Source: Durusdinium trenchii (lineage: Eukaryota > Sar > Dinophyceae > Suessiales > Symbiodiniaceae). Taken from it: a stretch of 64,000 bases of DNA. Numbering within the stretch: position 1 is the first letter of the stretch; every line of letters begins with the position of its first letter. The translations under genes were made by a program, and so were the position numbers. The stretch is taken from NCBI GenBank assembly GCA_963970005.1, contig CAXAMN010026472.1:1227011-1291010 (forward strand). The letters run 5' to 3'. The notes under the pieces were generated by a model. The model was not told the origin of the DNA, searched no databases, and saw only the letters and a program-made list of their open reading frames with translations. Shown here in pieces: positions 44,881 to 53,783 of the stretch.

Positions 44881-47800
44881 TCCCTCATGCACCCAGATTT
44901 CCTCAATGGCCGCCAGGATGTGGAATGCCCGCAAGCAGGCTCTGGCCGTTCGTGGTCGCAGCATTCGCGATCTCTTTGAGTGTTGGGCTCATATCACCAC
45001 CTTTCGAACCATCCATAAAGCCATTCGTAAACAGAGCAGGCAAAATAAGAGAGACAAATTACAACAGATTCTCACTGAGGGTGCTGATCTTGCCCTTCAT
45101 GGACGCATCTTTGACTGGTACCGGAAGATCAGGCTCCTGTGTCCGAAACAAAGACCGAAAAGAATTCAGCTCTTTGATACTCATGGCATGCCTCTTGCAC
45201 CGAGACAGGAATTGGAATCCATCGAACACTACTATACACAACTGTTTGCTGATCCGAAGTTTGACGCCCGGGATCTCGAACCTCTCACCCGACTTCCCTT
45301 CGACCGCCAGGATGTGCTTACTGAGCTTTTGCACCTGCCCAGCACTAAAGCCCTGGCACCGAATGGATTGCCAGCACTGATCTGGAAGCATTTTGCGCAT
45401 GATCTTGTTGATCCTTCAATGCATCAGATTAAGCAGGTTTGGCTTCAATACCCCGTAAACCTTCCGGATCATTGGACAACAGGATGGATCCATCTCCTCA
45501 CTAAACCGAATAAATCCCCAAGCAAACCCCAAGCTCTCAGACCAATCTGTCTTCAACACCCGGTCAACAAGATTCTTGCAGGAATTCAATGCAGACAGAT
45601 CATTCTGCAGACGTTCGACAGACTAAGACGTCTTCCACTCTATGCGTATTTGCCTCACAGAGGGACACGTGAAAGTCTTCTCATCGTGGCCGAACATTGC
45701 AGACATGTGCGCATGATGTGTAGGGCTGTCAAGACTGGAACTCAGCCAAGGCTGCTTGGAGGACTCCAAGTCTCATTAGATATGGAAAAGGCATTTGACA
45801 CAGTCAGCCGCACCCTGGTGCTTCGAGCCTTGCAGCTGTACCATTTGGATCCTGACCTTTTTCAACTTGTGCACACATGGCTCACCCCCCATAAGTATTG
45901 TATTCCCTTCAAGCAGTTGATCGGCCAAATCCATGCACATCGGGGAATCAAACAGGGCGCCAAAGATGCCCCCTTGCTATGGACCCTCACCATGAGCCTT
46001 GTCCTTGTTGATCTCCAAAACAAATATTCCCATCAATGGCTTCACGAGCACATGGTCGTTTACGCAGATGACATCCACCTCCGGTGGATAATTCGATCCA
46101 CAGCCCAAGCCCTTGAAGCTCTCACTGACCTTCAACATGTGTTAATGACTCTTCAAGCCTTTGGCTTCAATGTCAATCTTCACAAGTCGGTTGCCATGCT
46201 TCGACTCCAAGGGAAAGAGGCTCCTGCCTTTCTTCGTAACTGGGTTAGTCGACCCTCCTCTGGCCCTGTCCTGACGCTGCCTGAACGAAGATGGCAGCTA
46301 CCGCTTGTGTCGAAAACAGCGTACCTCGGAGTCATCATAGGTTATAGAGCATGGGATGCAGACACGACAGCACGTAGGATCACCGCCGCCAAATGGTGCT
46401 TCCGCAATCTCAGGTCCTGGCTTGTGAGTGATGTCCACCCCATTCGAACTAGACTCAAGTTATACAAGCAATGTGTTCTAGCCACGGTTCAATATGGCAT
46501 TCATGAAATGGGATTGACTCAGCAGGGATTCCGACAGGTCATCAGCATGATCAACACACATCACCGGTCAATTGCCCACTCACCTGTGTGTCTCACTCAT
46601 GAATCCACGACACATTTCTTTGAATGCCTTCGTGAACCACCACCATGGACAACTATCCTCACCCAACGAAGGCGGATCCAAGACGCCCTGTCGACTAAAC
46701 GGGCCAAATTCCGTCTTGAAGCCATGGACAACGAGATGCCGGATGTGTGCGTGTTCGTCCCAGATCTCTGGATTGAACCTTTGGTCAATCCCCCGGATCA
46801 TCCCTCCCCCATGGAACGCACTCAGGCAGTGGCCTGTCCTGAATGCCATCGAACCTTCACGCAGGCCGGAACGCTGAAACGTCACATGAGGCAGGTACAC
46901 CAGGTCCCTTGCGAGCCTGACGATGTTTTTCTGCCTTTACGAGACGCCTGGCAAGGACGTTCGATATGCACGCATTGTTCACACGTCTTCGTTGATTTTT
47001 ACAGACTTCGTGACCACATAAATAAGCATACGTGTCCTCGTTTTGATCCTGCTCAGGAGTCGATCGTGCCGATCATCAACCGACCCGATCTCAAAATGCA
47101 TTTGCGACACAAGTCAGTCCCAGGTCTGTTATTGAACTCAGCCTTGATCAATGAGATTGCCAATCACTGCACATTTTGTCACATGCGGATTGCTGCTCGA
47201 TCGATTCGCAAGCATTTCACGGAATGCCATCCGGACCTGGTTCATCTTGCCGACCACTTTCGTGATCATGTTCAAGGCATGGCCAATATAGGAGGAGGCC
47301 GTGGCAGATGCAGCTTTTGTGACAGTGAATGCCGCGACACCAGAACGCATGAATGTGGGGTCCTCTTTCAGATCTCGATCATGATGGGACACACCTTTCA
47401 ACCAGAACACTTCCCCATCATGCCTGTCATGCAGAAAGCTTCCAGGACCGGAACTACCGAACCTAGCTCCATCTCCATTCCGCCACCGACACCGGCTCAG
47501 CCAGGTTCGAATGCGGCATCGTCGTCCACGCCGACCAGGCCTGAACCGCCTGTCCCTCGTGCCATTGCGGTTGATGAGTCTCATGCCTCTCCAACACCAC
47601 TGCATGCATGTCCCCACTGTCACACAAGATTCCTGACAGCCACAGGCCTTGAGAGACACATGTCAACTCATGGACATGAAGTTCAGGCAGATGGCAACCT
47701 CGTTCGTGCCGCCAAGATTCCGAAACTTGACACAGTCCCGGCTATGTTGACCAAGCCTAGTCAGGTCATTGAGACCCCGTCCAAGTCGTTTAAATGCCCA

Positions 47801-48838
47801 TTGTGCTTGGAAATGATTGGCCGTAAGGCCTTAGCCGGCCACCTGTCCAAGGAGCATCAGGTTGTGAAGCCACCGTTCTTTGTCTTCCGCCCTAGTCGTG
47901 ACATGACACCGGGACGTTTGGCATGTGCACACTGCCATACCACCTACACGTCCGAAGCTGCCCTTCGCTTGCACTACCAAAGAGCAAGCTGTCCCATTTT
48001 GTTGATTGAATGGGTCAAAGATAAACACTTTGGACCAACGGTGACGCCGCCTGTTCTCACTGAGGCCTCAGAAGCTTCGGACCCAGAGCTCCTGTATTCG
48101 ACCCCTAACGTGATCTCAGGCAGATCAGTTAAGGCCGTCAGTGCCTTGTGCCTCCCGATAGACACGCCTGTGTACACCAGCGACTTGTCTTGGCCATTGT
48201 TGACCACAACATCCATGACCACAGTGCACGAATTGTTTAGCCAAGTTTCTTTTTGGCCAGAGCTTCGACTTCGCTGGTTTCATACTTTTGTACAATGGAT
48301 GGCCCACCTGTCAGATCTTCCGCATCTTGACCTTGAGGCCACACTGCATTACAAGCTTCTGGACCTTTGCACGTTGGTGGTTCCGTGCCATTGGGCTTGG
48401 GACTCAGCCGAACAGACCCTACTGCAATATGATGACATTGCTTTTCATTCGTCAGCCTGGATTCAGCACTTTCTTTTTCACAGCCTGTTATATGAATTGG
48501 AACACGTGCTGGCCCAAGACTGGTTCCATCGGTGTCTTGCTTTCAACCTCAGAGATGGAACGTATGAGCGGCGACGATCAGTCTTTTGCAGACCTGATGG
48601 ACGTCTGTGGCAGTCACTTTGCCAAGCGTCCAAGAACGGAGGAGGAGGACAGATTATCCGATCGCCGCACTACCCGAAAGGGACAGAGGAAGCCTTCGCG
48701 CTCATCGGCTTCGGACTTGGGAGAAGATGGCAGCTTGATCTCCATGCTTGCGAAGTTGACGCTTCGACAAGAGGACCAATTGAACCAGATCCACCTCGAC
48801 AAGAGCTTCATCTTCTTTGTCCAAGCAGGAAAAGGTAG
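44846..48838 (+). CDS. Retroelement reverse transcriptase with Cys/His zinc-finger array
   Basis: The open frame spans 1330 codons, and protein-like reading starts near 44900. The RT blocks are in order: KALAPNGLPALIW (about residue 170), RPICLQHPVNKI (about 232), SLDMEKAFDTVSR (motif A, about 311), GIKQGAKDAPLLW (motif B, about 367), YADD (motif C, about 406), GFNVNLHKS (about 440) and AYLGVIIG (about 492). From about 662 to 1050 come seven Cys/His fingers: CPEC, CTHC, CTFC, CSFC, CPHC, CPLC and CAHC, most with H-x3-5-H or C partners. The next 180 residues are Trp-rich and unassigned. Coding character in this frame fades after about 48570, where the next frame takes over. It probably binds element RNA and performs target-primed reverse transcription. 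Confidence 0.88.
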   Translation: MFSFLSQKKITGPSCTQISSMAARMWNARKQALAVRGRSIRDLFECWAHITTFRTIHKAIRKQSRQNKRDKLQQILTEGADLALHGRIFDWYRKIRLLCPKQRPKRIQLFDTHGMPLAPRQELESIEHYYTQLFADPKFDARDLEPLTRLPFDRQDVLTELLHLPSTKALAPNGLPALIWKHFAHDLVDPSMHQIKQVWLQYPVNLPDHWTTGWIHLLTKPNKSPSKPQALRPICLQHPVNKILAGIQCRQIILQTFDRLRRLPLYAYLPHRGTRESLLIVAEHCRHVRMMCRAVKTGTQPRLLGGLQVSLDMEKAFDTVSRTLVLRALQLYHLDPDLFQLVHTWLTPHKYCIPFKQLIGQIHAHRGIKQGAKDAPLLWTLTMSLVLVDLQNKYSHQWLHEHMVVYADDIHLRWIIRSTAQALEALTDLQHVLMTLQAFGFNVNLHKSVAMLRLQGKEAPAFLRNWVSRPSSGPVLTLPERRWQLPLVSKTAYLGVIIGYRAWDADTTARRITAAKWCFRNLRSWLVSDVHPIRTRLKLYKQCVLATVQYGIHEMGLTQQGFRQVISMINTHHRSIAHSPVCLTHESTTHFFECLREPPPWTTILTQRRRIQDALSTKRAKFRLEAMDNEMPDVCVFVPDLWIEPLVNPPDHPSPMERTQAVACPECHRTFTQAGTLKRHMRQVHQVPCEPDDVFLPLRDAWQGRSICTHCSHVFVDFYRLRDHINKHTCPRFDPAQESIVPIINRPDLKMHLRHKSVPGLLLNSALINEIANHCTFCHMRIAARSIRKHFTECHPDLVHLADHFRDHVQGMANIGGGRGRCSFCDSECRDTRTHECGVLFQISIMMGHTFQPEHFPIMPVMQKASRTGTTEPSSISIPPPTPAQPGSNAASSSTPTRPEPPVPRAIAVDESHASPTPLHACPHCHTRFLTATGLERHMSTHGHEVQADGNLVRAAKIPKLDTVPAMLTKPSQVIETPSKSFKCPLCLEMIGRKALAGHLSKEHQVVKPPFFVFRPSRDMTPGRLACAHCHTTYTSEAALRLHYQRASCPILLIEWVKDKHFGPTVTPPVLTEASEASDPELLYSTPNVISGRSVKAVSALCLPIDTPVYTSDLSWPLLTTTSMTTVHELFSQVSFWPELRLRWFHTFVQWMAHLSDLPHLDLEATLHYKLLDLCTLVVPCHWAWDSAEQTLLQYDDIAFHSSAWIQHFLFHSLLYELEHVLAQDWFHRCLAFNLRDGTYERRRSVFCRPDGRLWQSLCQASKNGGGGQIIRSPHYPKGTEEAFALIGFGLGRRWQLDLHACEVDASTRGPIEPDPPRQELHLLCPSRKR

Positions 48839-49406
48839 CATTTTGCCACTGATGTTGAAGACATCAAAGGACTGGCATGGGCAACGGGAGGCGGGACAAG
48901 CAAACACCTCTCTGAGACAACATATGTTTCGCACAGTGTTCGAGGAACTTGCCTTCAGAGCTTCGAAACTCCCCTTCGGATCAAAGGATCACGAACTGAT
49001 CAAGGTCCTTCAGAACAAGCAGGTATTGACTGCCTCCAACTCCTGGAATTATCTCCAATGGAACTCCAAGGAGAAGACCTTGAAGCCAGCAGCCAGAGAT
49101 CCACTCCCATCCGAGGAAGCCGCAGCATTGATTCAGAAGATCCATACTCTGGCGGCTCAAGCGGACCTCATTCACCGGTTCACAGCTTTGAAACCAATGC
49201 CACAGGATTCCACGGTGACGGACTCAGTGGTGGTGCCTTGGAGACTGGACATCTCACTGAGGGGCCAAGCAGCACAAGATCTCTATGCAGCCCTTCAACA
49301 GCTGACAGGCAGCGGGCTTACGCAGCTGATCTTTGTTCGAATCCGACCATCGACCTTGCAAAGGTCACCATTGGCTCAGGCCGTTGCAGCTCGCTTGATG
49401 AAATGA
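48564..49406 (+). CDS. Retroelement uncharacterised protein (third reading frame)
   Basis: 280 residues from ATG 48564 (ATG 48555 is also in frame) to TGA 49404-49406. The start sequence MSGDDQSFADLMDVCGSHF precedes a basic, Ser-rich stretch, then LTLRQEDQLNQIHLDK, QAGKGSILPLML and a helical region ending PSTLQRSPLAQAVAARLMK. No family is recognised. The segments DDQSF, QEDQLNQI and GKGSI recur in the decayed element at 53784-54190, so the protein is a conserved part of this element family. Its stop overlaps the start of the USP frame. It may be an RNA-binding or gag-like protein placed after RT, which is a guess from position and charge only. Confidence 0.7.
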   Translation: MSGDDQSFADLMDVCGSHFAKRPRTEEEDRLSDRRTTRKGQRKPSRSSASDLGEDGSLISMLAKLTLRQEDQLNQIHLDKSFIFFVQAGKGSILPLMLKTSKDWHGQREAGQANTSLRQHMFRTVFEELAFRASKLPFGSKDHELIKVLQNKQVLTASNSWNYLQWNSKEKTLKPAARDPLPSEEAAALIQKIHTLAAQADLIHRFTALKPMPQDSTVTDSVVVPWRLDISLRGQAAQDLYAALQQLTGSGLTQLIFVRIRPSTLQRSPLAQAVAARLMK

Positions 49407-50275
49407 GAAAGGCCATTTTGGCACTCTCCTTGGGGAATGGGTCCAACCTCTGCTATATGAATGCAGCTCTGTTGGCAGAACTATGGGCATGCTGCATGAC
49501 TGACACCTTTGTTTGGCACGCAGTTGGAGAATGGAAAGAACCTTTGCTTAGATTGCTTTCGTGCAGCAACCAGCATCAGGTCCTAACTGACATCGGCTGT
49601 TTGGGCCAACTTTTACATTCATGGTTCACAAATCATGAACCGGGGACACAGCAAGATTCTGCTGAGTTTGTTGGCTGGCTTCGACATGCCATGCACGGGG
49701 ATGAACATGGTGGTCAATCCGCCTCCAAATGGGAGGCACGGCTAGAAGCAGCCACTGAGGATTCAGGCCAATTGTACGCTCCGATCCTCCTTCAGCAGAC
49801 AAAAGATGGAGTGTGCACGATCCAGGACCTGATCAATCTTTGGCATGACCAAGCACCTTTTCACTGTGTTTTTACGCCTGATACAACCACCGTATGCCTT
49901 CAAGTGAATAGGTACCCTGCCATGGATGTTCGATCCCCACAACCCATTCGCTGGAACCGCATTCCTGTACACTTGCCTTGTTTCGTCAATGCACACAGCT
50001 GGACAGTCCACTGGAAACGTTTTGAGATAGTTTCCGTTGTGGTTCACCGAGGCGCAGAACCTCACACCGGCCACTACCAGGCCTGTCTTCGCACCGGAGG
50101 CTGTCGCTTCCTGACTGAGGACTGGAGTCGAGCACTGCCATGTGCTCACACGACAGACCTTGAGCATGATTTGTATGTTCTTTGGCTCGTCGACAGCACA
50201 CACCTTACAGAAGCATGGAGCTCACTCCTCGCATGCAATCCTTTCGTGCCTTTTTCGAGCAGCCATGACCACTGA
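49403..50275 (+). CDS. Retroelement-encoded ubiquitin-specific protease (USP/UCH C19 fold)
   Basis: 290 residues from ATG 49403, which overlaps the previous stop as ATGA. Cys box: LGNGSNLCYMNAALLAELW, catalytic Cys17 (usual form GNTCYMNS). Second conserved box: QQDSAEFVGWL at 83-93 (usual QQDAQEF). His box: VVHRGAEPHTGHYQACLR, catalytic His224. The third triad residue is likely Asp240 in LTEDW, 16 residues after His (about 17 in typical USPs). At about 290 residues it is near the minimal USP core, without zinc-finger or UBL inserts. USPs remove ubiquitin from proteins, so here it could protect the element's own proteins or alter a host factor. No stop or frameshift breaks it. Confidence 0.85.
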   Translation: MRKAILALSLGNGSNLCYMNAALLAELWACCMTDTFVWHAVGEWKEPLLRLLSCSNQHQVLTDIGCLGQLLHSWFTNHEPGTQQDSAEFVGWLRHAMHGDEHGGQSASKWEARLEAATEDSGQLYAPILLQQTKDGVCTIQDLINLWHDQAPFHCVFTPDTTTVCLQVNRYPAMDVRSPQPIRWNRIPVHLPCFVNAHSWTVHWKRFEIVSVVVHRGAEPHTGHYQACLRTGGCRFLTEDWSRALPCAHTTDLEHDLYVLWLVDSTHLTEAWSSLLACNPFVPFSSSHDH

Positions 50276-50342
50276 CGCATGATGCCGCCCGGGGCAATAG
50301 ATGCGCTAGACGCAACCGATCTACGGATTGAAGCCCAACACG

Positions 50343-50360
50343 GGCAGAGCTCTCTCTGCC
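50343..50360 (+). other. 3' UTR stem-loop of the retroelement
   Basis: GGCAGAG, loop CTCT, CTCTGCC: a perfect 7-bp stem 14 bp before the right target repeat. 3'-terminal stem-loops are recognition sites for RT in several LINE families. A second GC-rich palindrome (GCCCGGGGC) lies at 50287-50295. Confidence 0.6.
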
Positions 50361-50374
50361 GGAAGTGAATATAT

Positions 50375-50390
50375 AATATTTTTGGGGGGA
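50375..50390 (+). repeat. Target-site duplication, right copy
   Basis: AATATTTTTGGGGGGA, identical to 43363-43378. Flanking bases differ (left copy followed by AGCGCC, right copy by GAAGAT). Confidence 0.75.
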
Positions 50391-51219
50391 GAAGATAATA
50401 TATATTAAGGAATTATTATTGATTAATATTGAGTTTAACGAATTATTTTGAAATTATTTGAAGTTTATATTGATATAATGTTTGTAGTTATGATTTTTAT
50501 GATTTTATTTATATCTTATATTTGATATAAATATTTTGTTTGTTTAATTCATTTGATATATATTTTTTCTATGGGATGAATATTTTTTGATTTGCTATAT
50601 TTGATATTGTATTATATATATTTATTATTTATAATATGATAATATTTTTTGTGTATTTGGAGACCTTAGTTTTAATTTTGAGGATTATAAATTTATTTTA
50701 TTTGTTTTTTCGTTGATTACGATTGACACGAAGATTTTTATTTGTTTTATATTAGATAGAAGACATATTCTTTTTGATTCTTCGGCATTTGATTCGGATT
50801 ATATTAGATATAAGACGATAAAAAGAATTTGATATTATATTTATCGTAGAGCGGTTCGGGAAGGCTATATGTGGATCATGGCCATATTCTATGAACACAT
50901 AAAATCCCGATGGAATTTCGCATGTTTTAGCGGGTGGCCCCTGTTTTAAGACCGTCCGAATTCATATATTGTCGGGTTAAATTAGAATTTGAAATTTACA
51001 TGTTTTTGTGGAATGTTGGCAATGGTATATTTTATGATGAATGATTGTTTTGGAATGATAGATATGATTTTGATCTCCTATTGATATAAAAAATAGGATT
51101 GCATTGTTGTAATTAATGGAATATACCGAAATGGATCTGTATCCATAATGCCTGTTCTCGAGCCTCACAGCTTTTGATGATGCAGAGAACCATCGCATAA
51201 CCCACCCAAGTTATATATC
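50391..51219. other. AT-rich island between intact and decayed elements; no gene
   Basis: A/T-dominated sequence without credible open frames. Confidence 0.6.
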
Positions 51220-51890
51220 ACGTCATTATCCCTGGAAGATTGTTATATTTGCGACTGAATTTGAAAAGATTTCATGGAATACCACCAGACCCCGTGCTGA
51301 ACTTTTGGCAGATAAATATTATTTAAGGCATCAATTTGCCGATGCAATTCGATATATTCCCAAAAGGCACATGATATTCGTAATAGGAAATTTTAATATT
51401 CCTTTGAACCTGTTGCTCCGCATGGGTATATACCCAACCAGAAGTTAGACAAGACACCGCAGAATGATAAATATTTTTTTCAATCGATGATTGCTGAGCT
51501 GAAATTAGTTGCATTGCATTGCAAGCAGGCATTTCATTATAATTTTATCTACAATTCACATGCCTCTAGGATTGATTTCATATTCATTCATGAATATCAG
51601 ATTCGATGGAAGCAGATGCATCCGTTGGTATACAATAGATTTGAATGCATTCAAGGTGTTTCAGATTCCTCGCCACAGGCCTCTCAATAATTCCATCCCT
51701 CATTGGTATGCTACACCTGTTCCCTGTTGCCAATCCCTGTCCCCAGCCGATTGATCGCTTCAGGCTTCGTCACGCATATCTTGGGCAAATACATCTTTGG
51801 ATAGAATTCGATGTTGCTGCACGGAGCCTCATTGACAACACACTCATGATTTGGTCCAACCCCATGAGTCTGGGTCACCTGTTGTCTTGA
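51220..51890 (+). pseudogene. Decayed endonuclease of a related retroelement
   Basis: Read across several frames, the segment matches the intact element's endonuclease in order. GRLLYLRL (about 51233) corresponds to GRLLQIRL, WNTT (about 51275) to WNVT, IPKRHMIFVIGNFN to IPQQHQMVLMGDFN, and LVALHCKQ to LIALHCKQ. SHASRIDFIFI corresponds to SHHSRIDYVFV, and IDRF to IDRF near 51748. The catalytic GDFN Asp is Asn. Stops and frame changes occur between the pieces. The sequence is AT-shifted relative to the intact copy. Same strand and motif order as the intact element. Confidence 0.75.
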
Positions 51891-53783
51891 ATCGTATTTT
51901 TGAATTCATGCTCGTATTGCGGTAATATCAATGGTGTTCGATAGAATGATTACCTGAAAAATGATATTCCTCTTAGTATATTTTCTTCTCTAGAGATAAG
52001 GTTTTACAATAGAAATTTTTATCGTTTTCCCTATGTTCCTTAACGTTGTTTGAAGAAAATATATGCGTCCCGGCAATATATATTGGTTTGCGACCGACAT
52101 TCCTAGCACCACCTGGACTTATATGGTTTCTTCCAATATCAGGACATCGATAATTTTCTTGACCGTTTCGATGATCGAAAGTGGTCATGAAAAATGTCAC
52201 CCAAGATAATTTCCAAAGATGTCTGGGCAGCGCATTCGCGCCGTCCCCCCACGGCTCTTGCGCGCATGCGCGCGGTCTGCGACGCCTCCACGGAAGGTAT
52301 GTAGACCCTCCTGGTCTCCATCCCAAATGCCTTGGAATGCGTTTGGAATCCTCGGACTCTAGGATCAACTAAATAACGAAGATTCATTTCTATATAAATT
52401 GTTGTTCGCGATTGACACTCTTTGCAAGTACGAGCTTCAGTGTGCGGCCAGGCACGTGCATGTGTCCGTGCGGACCTGCGTTCGTATTCCTACGTGTATG
52501 CGGGCGCGTTTGTATTCGTCTGCGTTCAAATGCATTTACGTCGTCTTTATTCCCCTGGGGATATCCTTCCCTGCGTTTCGTTGCCTGCCGGCGCGCGTGC
52601 AAATGCTTATGGATATGAATGTTTGAAATTGAAATTGCCAGATATTTTTGTGACCCTCCTGCAAACACCTACGTCGAAGTCTGTGCGCGCGGGTGTTGCA
52701 CGGGCACCGTCGGTTGGCGAAACCTGTCAATTATCAATTAATTATCATTTTATATTTATAATTGAGGTTTGAGGGGAATATTGCTATATTGAATTGACCG
52801 ACGGGGAATATTTCTATTTTATATTTGCATTTTTTATTTAGCTCTGATACGGAATATTATTATCCTGCACTTGAAATTGAGATCCGCCAACAAGGAGAAG
52901 GAAGAAGAAGACGAGGCGGAGGAGATCAACAATTTATAAGATATTTACTAATTCTCGCCTAATAGGTGGAAAAAATAATCAATGGCCAAAATATTAATTA
53001 CTCCATATAACGACAATTTTTTTTCGACTAATCCCACCCTTTAGATTATATATTTTGATGAAAAGCATTCGTTTAAAGATTTATAAGCGGTTTAATCCTT
53101 GTTTAGTAAAATTAAATTGATAGGTAGATATTTTCTATTTATTCAAAAAATTAATCATTTTGCCAAGAATTTACAGTAATTGCGGAGACTATCTAACTAG
53201 CAGTAGCATGATATTTGTTAAAATCATGTCTTTTCAATTGATATTTGGAAATATGGTTGAATTCTATTTTGGGGAATTAATATATTTTTAATATGAGATA
53301 TTGCGATTTTTTTTTTCGAAGAATTAATTCAGCCGGACTCTAGGCCTTAAACCCCAAGCTAGCCGAATATTCGTATTAACCGTCTCATTGTTCCTTACCC
53401 TTATCCTCAACAAAATATATATTGTAATATCCTTCCTCTGCAAACCAACCCCTCTCAGATATTTTTTGCAACGACCAAATTTTGCGCAAATTTCATGGGT
53501 TTATAATTGATATTTTTATAGTTGAATATCATTCTAATTATTCAAATTCGTTCCTATATATTCAATATTAATTGCGCCTATTATTTTAGGGTCCTGTTTA
53601 ATGTAGTGGTTCTACTACTTATATATGGTCGGGGATCGTTAATTAATAAAGTATTTTTGGTTTTCTGATGTTCGCATTGATAAATTGAATTTTTTATGAT
53701 TAGTCTTTTTCATTTAAAATAGATATTGGTTCAAAATTAATATCTGTATTCGTATTTGATCGACCAATATACTAGAGGTTGTA
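51891..53783. other. Decayed middle of the related element; mostly unreadable
   Basis: A GC-richer patch at 52195-52300 may correspond to the endonuclease-RT linker (TALARMRAVCD versus QALAVRGRSIRD), which is weak. The patch at 52420-52720 is open in all + frames and gives no match. No RT or zinc-finger motif is readable. At 1.9 kb it is shorter than the roughly 3.7 kb between the same parts of the intact element, so much has been deleted. Confidence 0.35.

Larger units (their letters stand above)
43379..50374 (+). mobile_element. Non-LTR retroelement with C-terminal ubiquitin-specific protease
   Basis: About 7.0 kb of normal-composition sequence between exact 16-bp direct repeats, inside an AT-rich island. 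Encoded order is endonuclease (frame a), reverse transcriptase plus zinc fingers (frame b), uncharacterised protein (frame a), USP (frame b). The 5' leader is about 175 bp. The 3' UTR is 99 bp with a perfect 7-bp hairpin. There are no long terminal repeats, no integrase, no RNase H and no poly(A) tail. APE-type endonuclease plus RT makes it a LINE in the broad sense, and the clade is not assigned. Two frame changes (about 44.87 and 48.56 kb) probably mean this copy cannot make the full protein set, although all conserved motifs are still present, so insertion looks recent. Confidence 0.88.
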
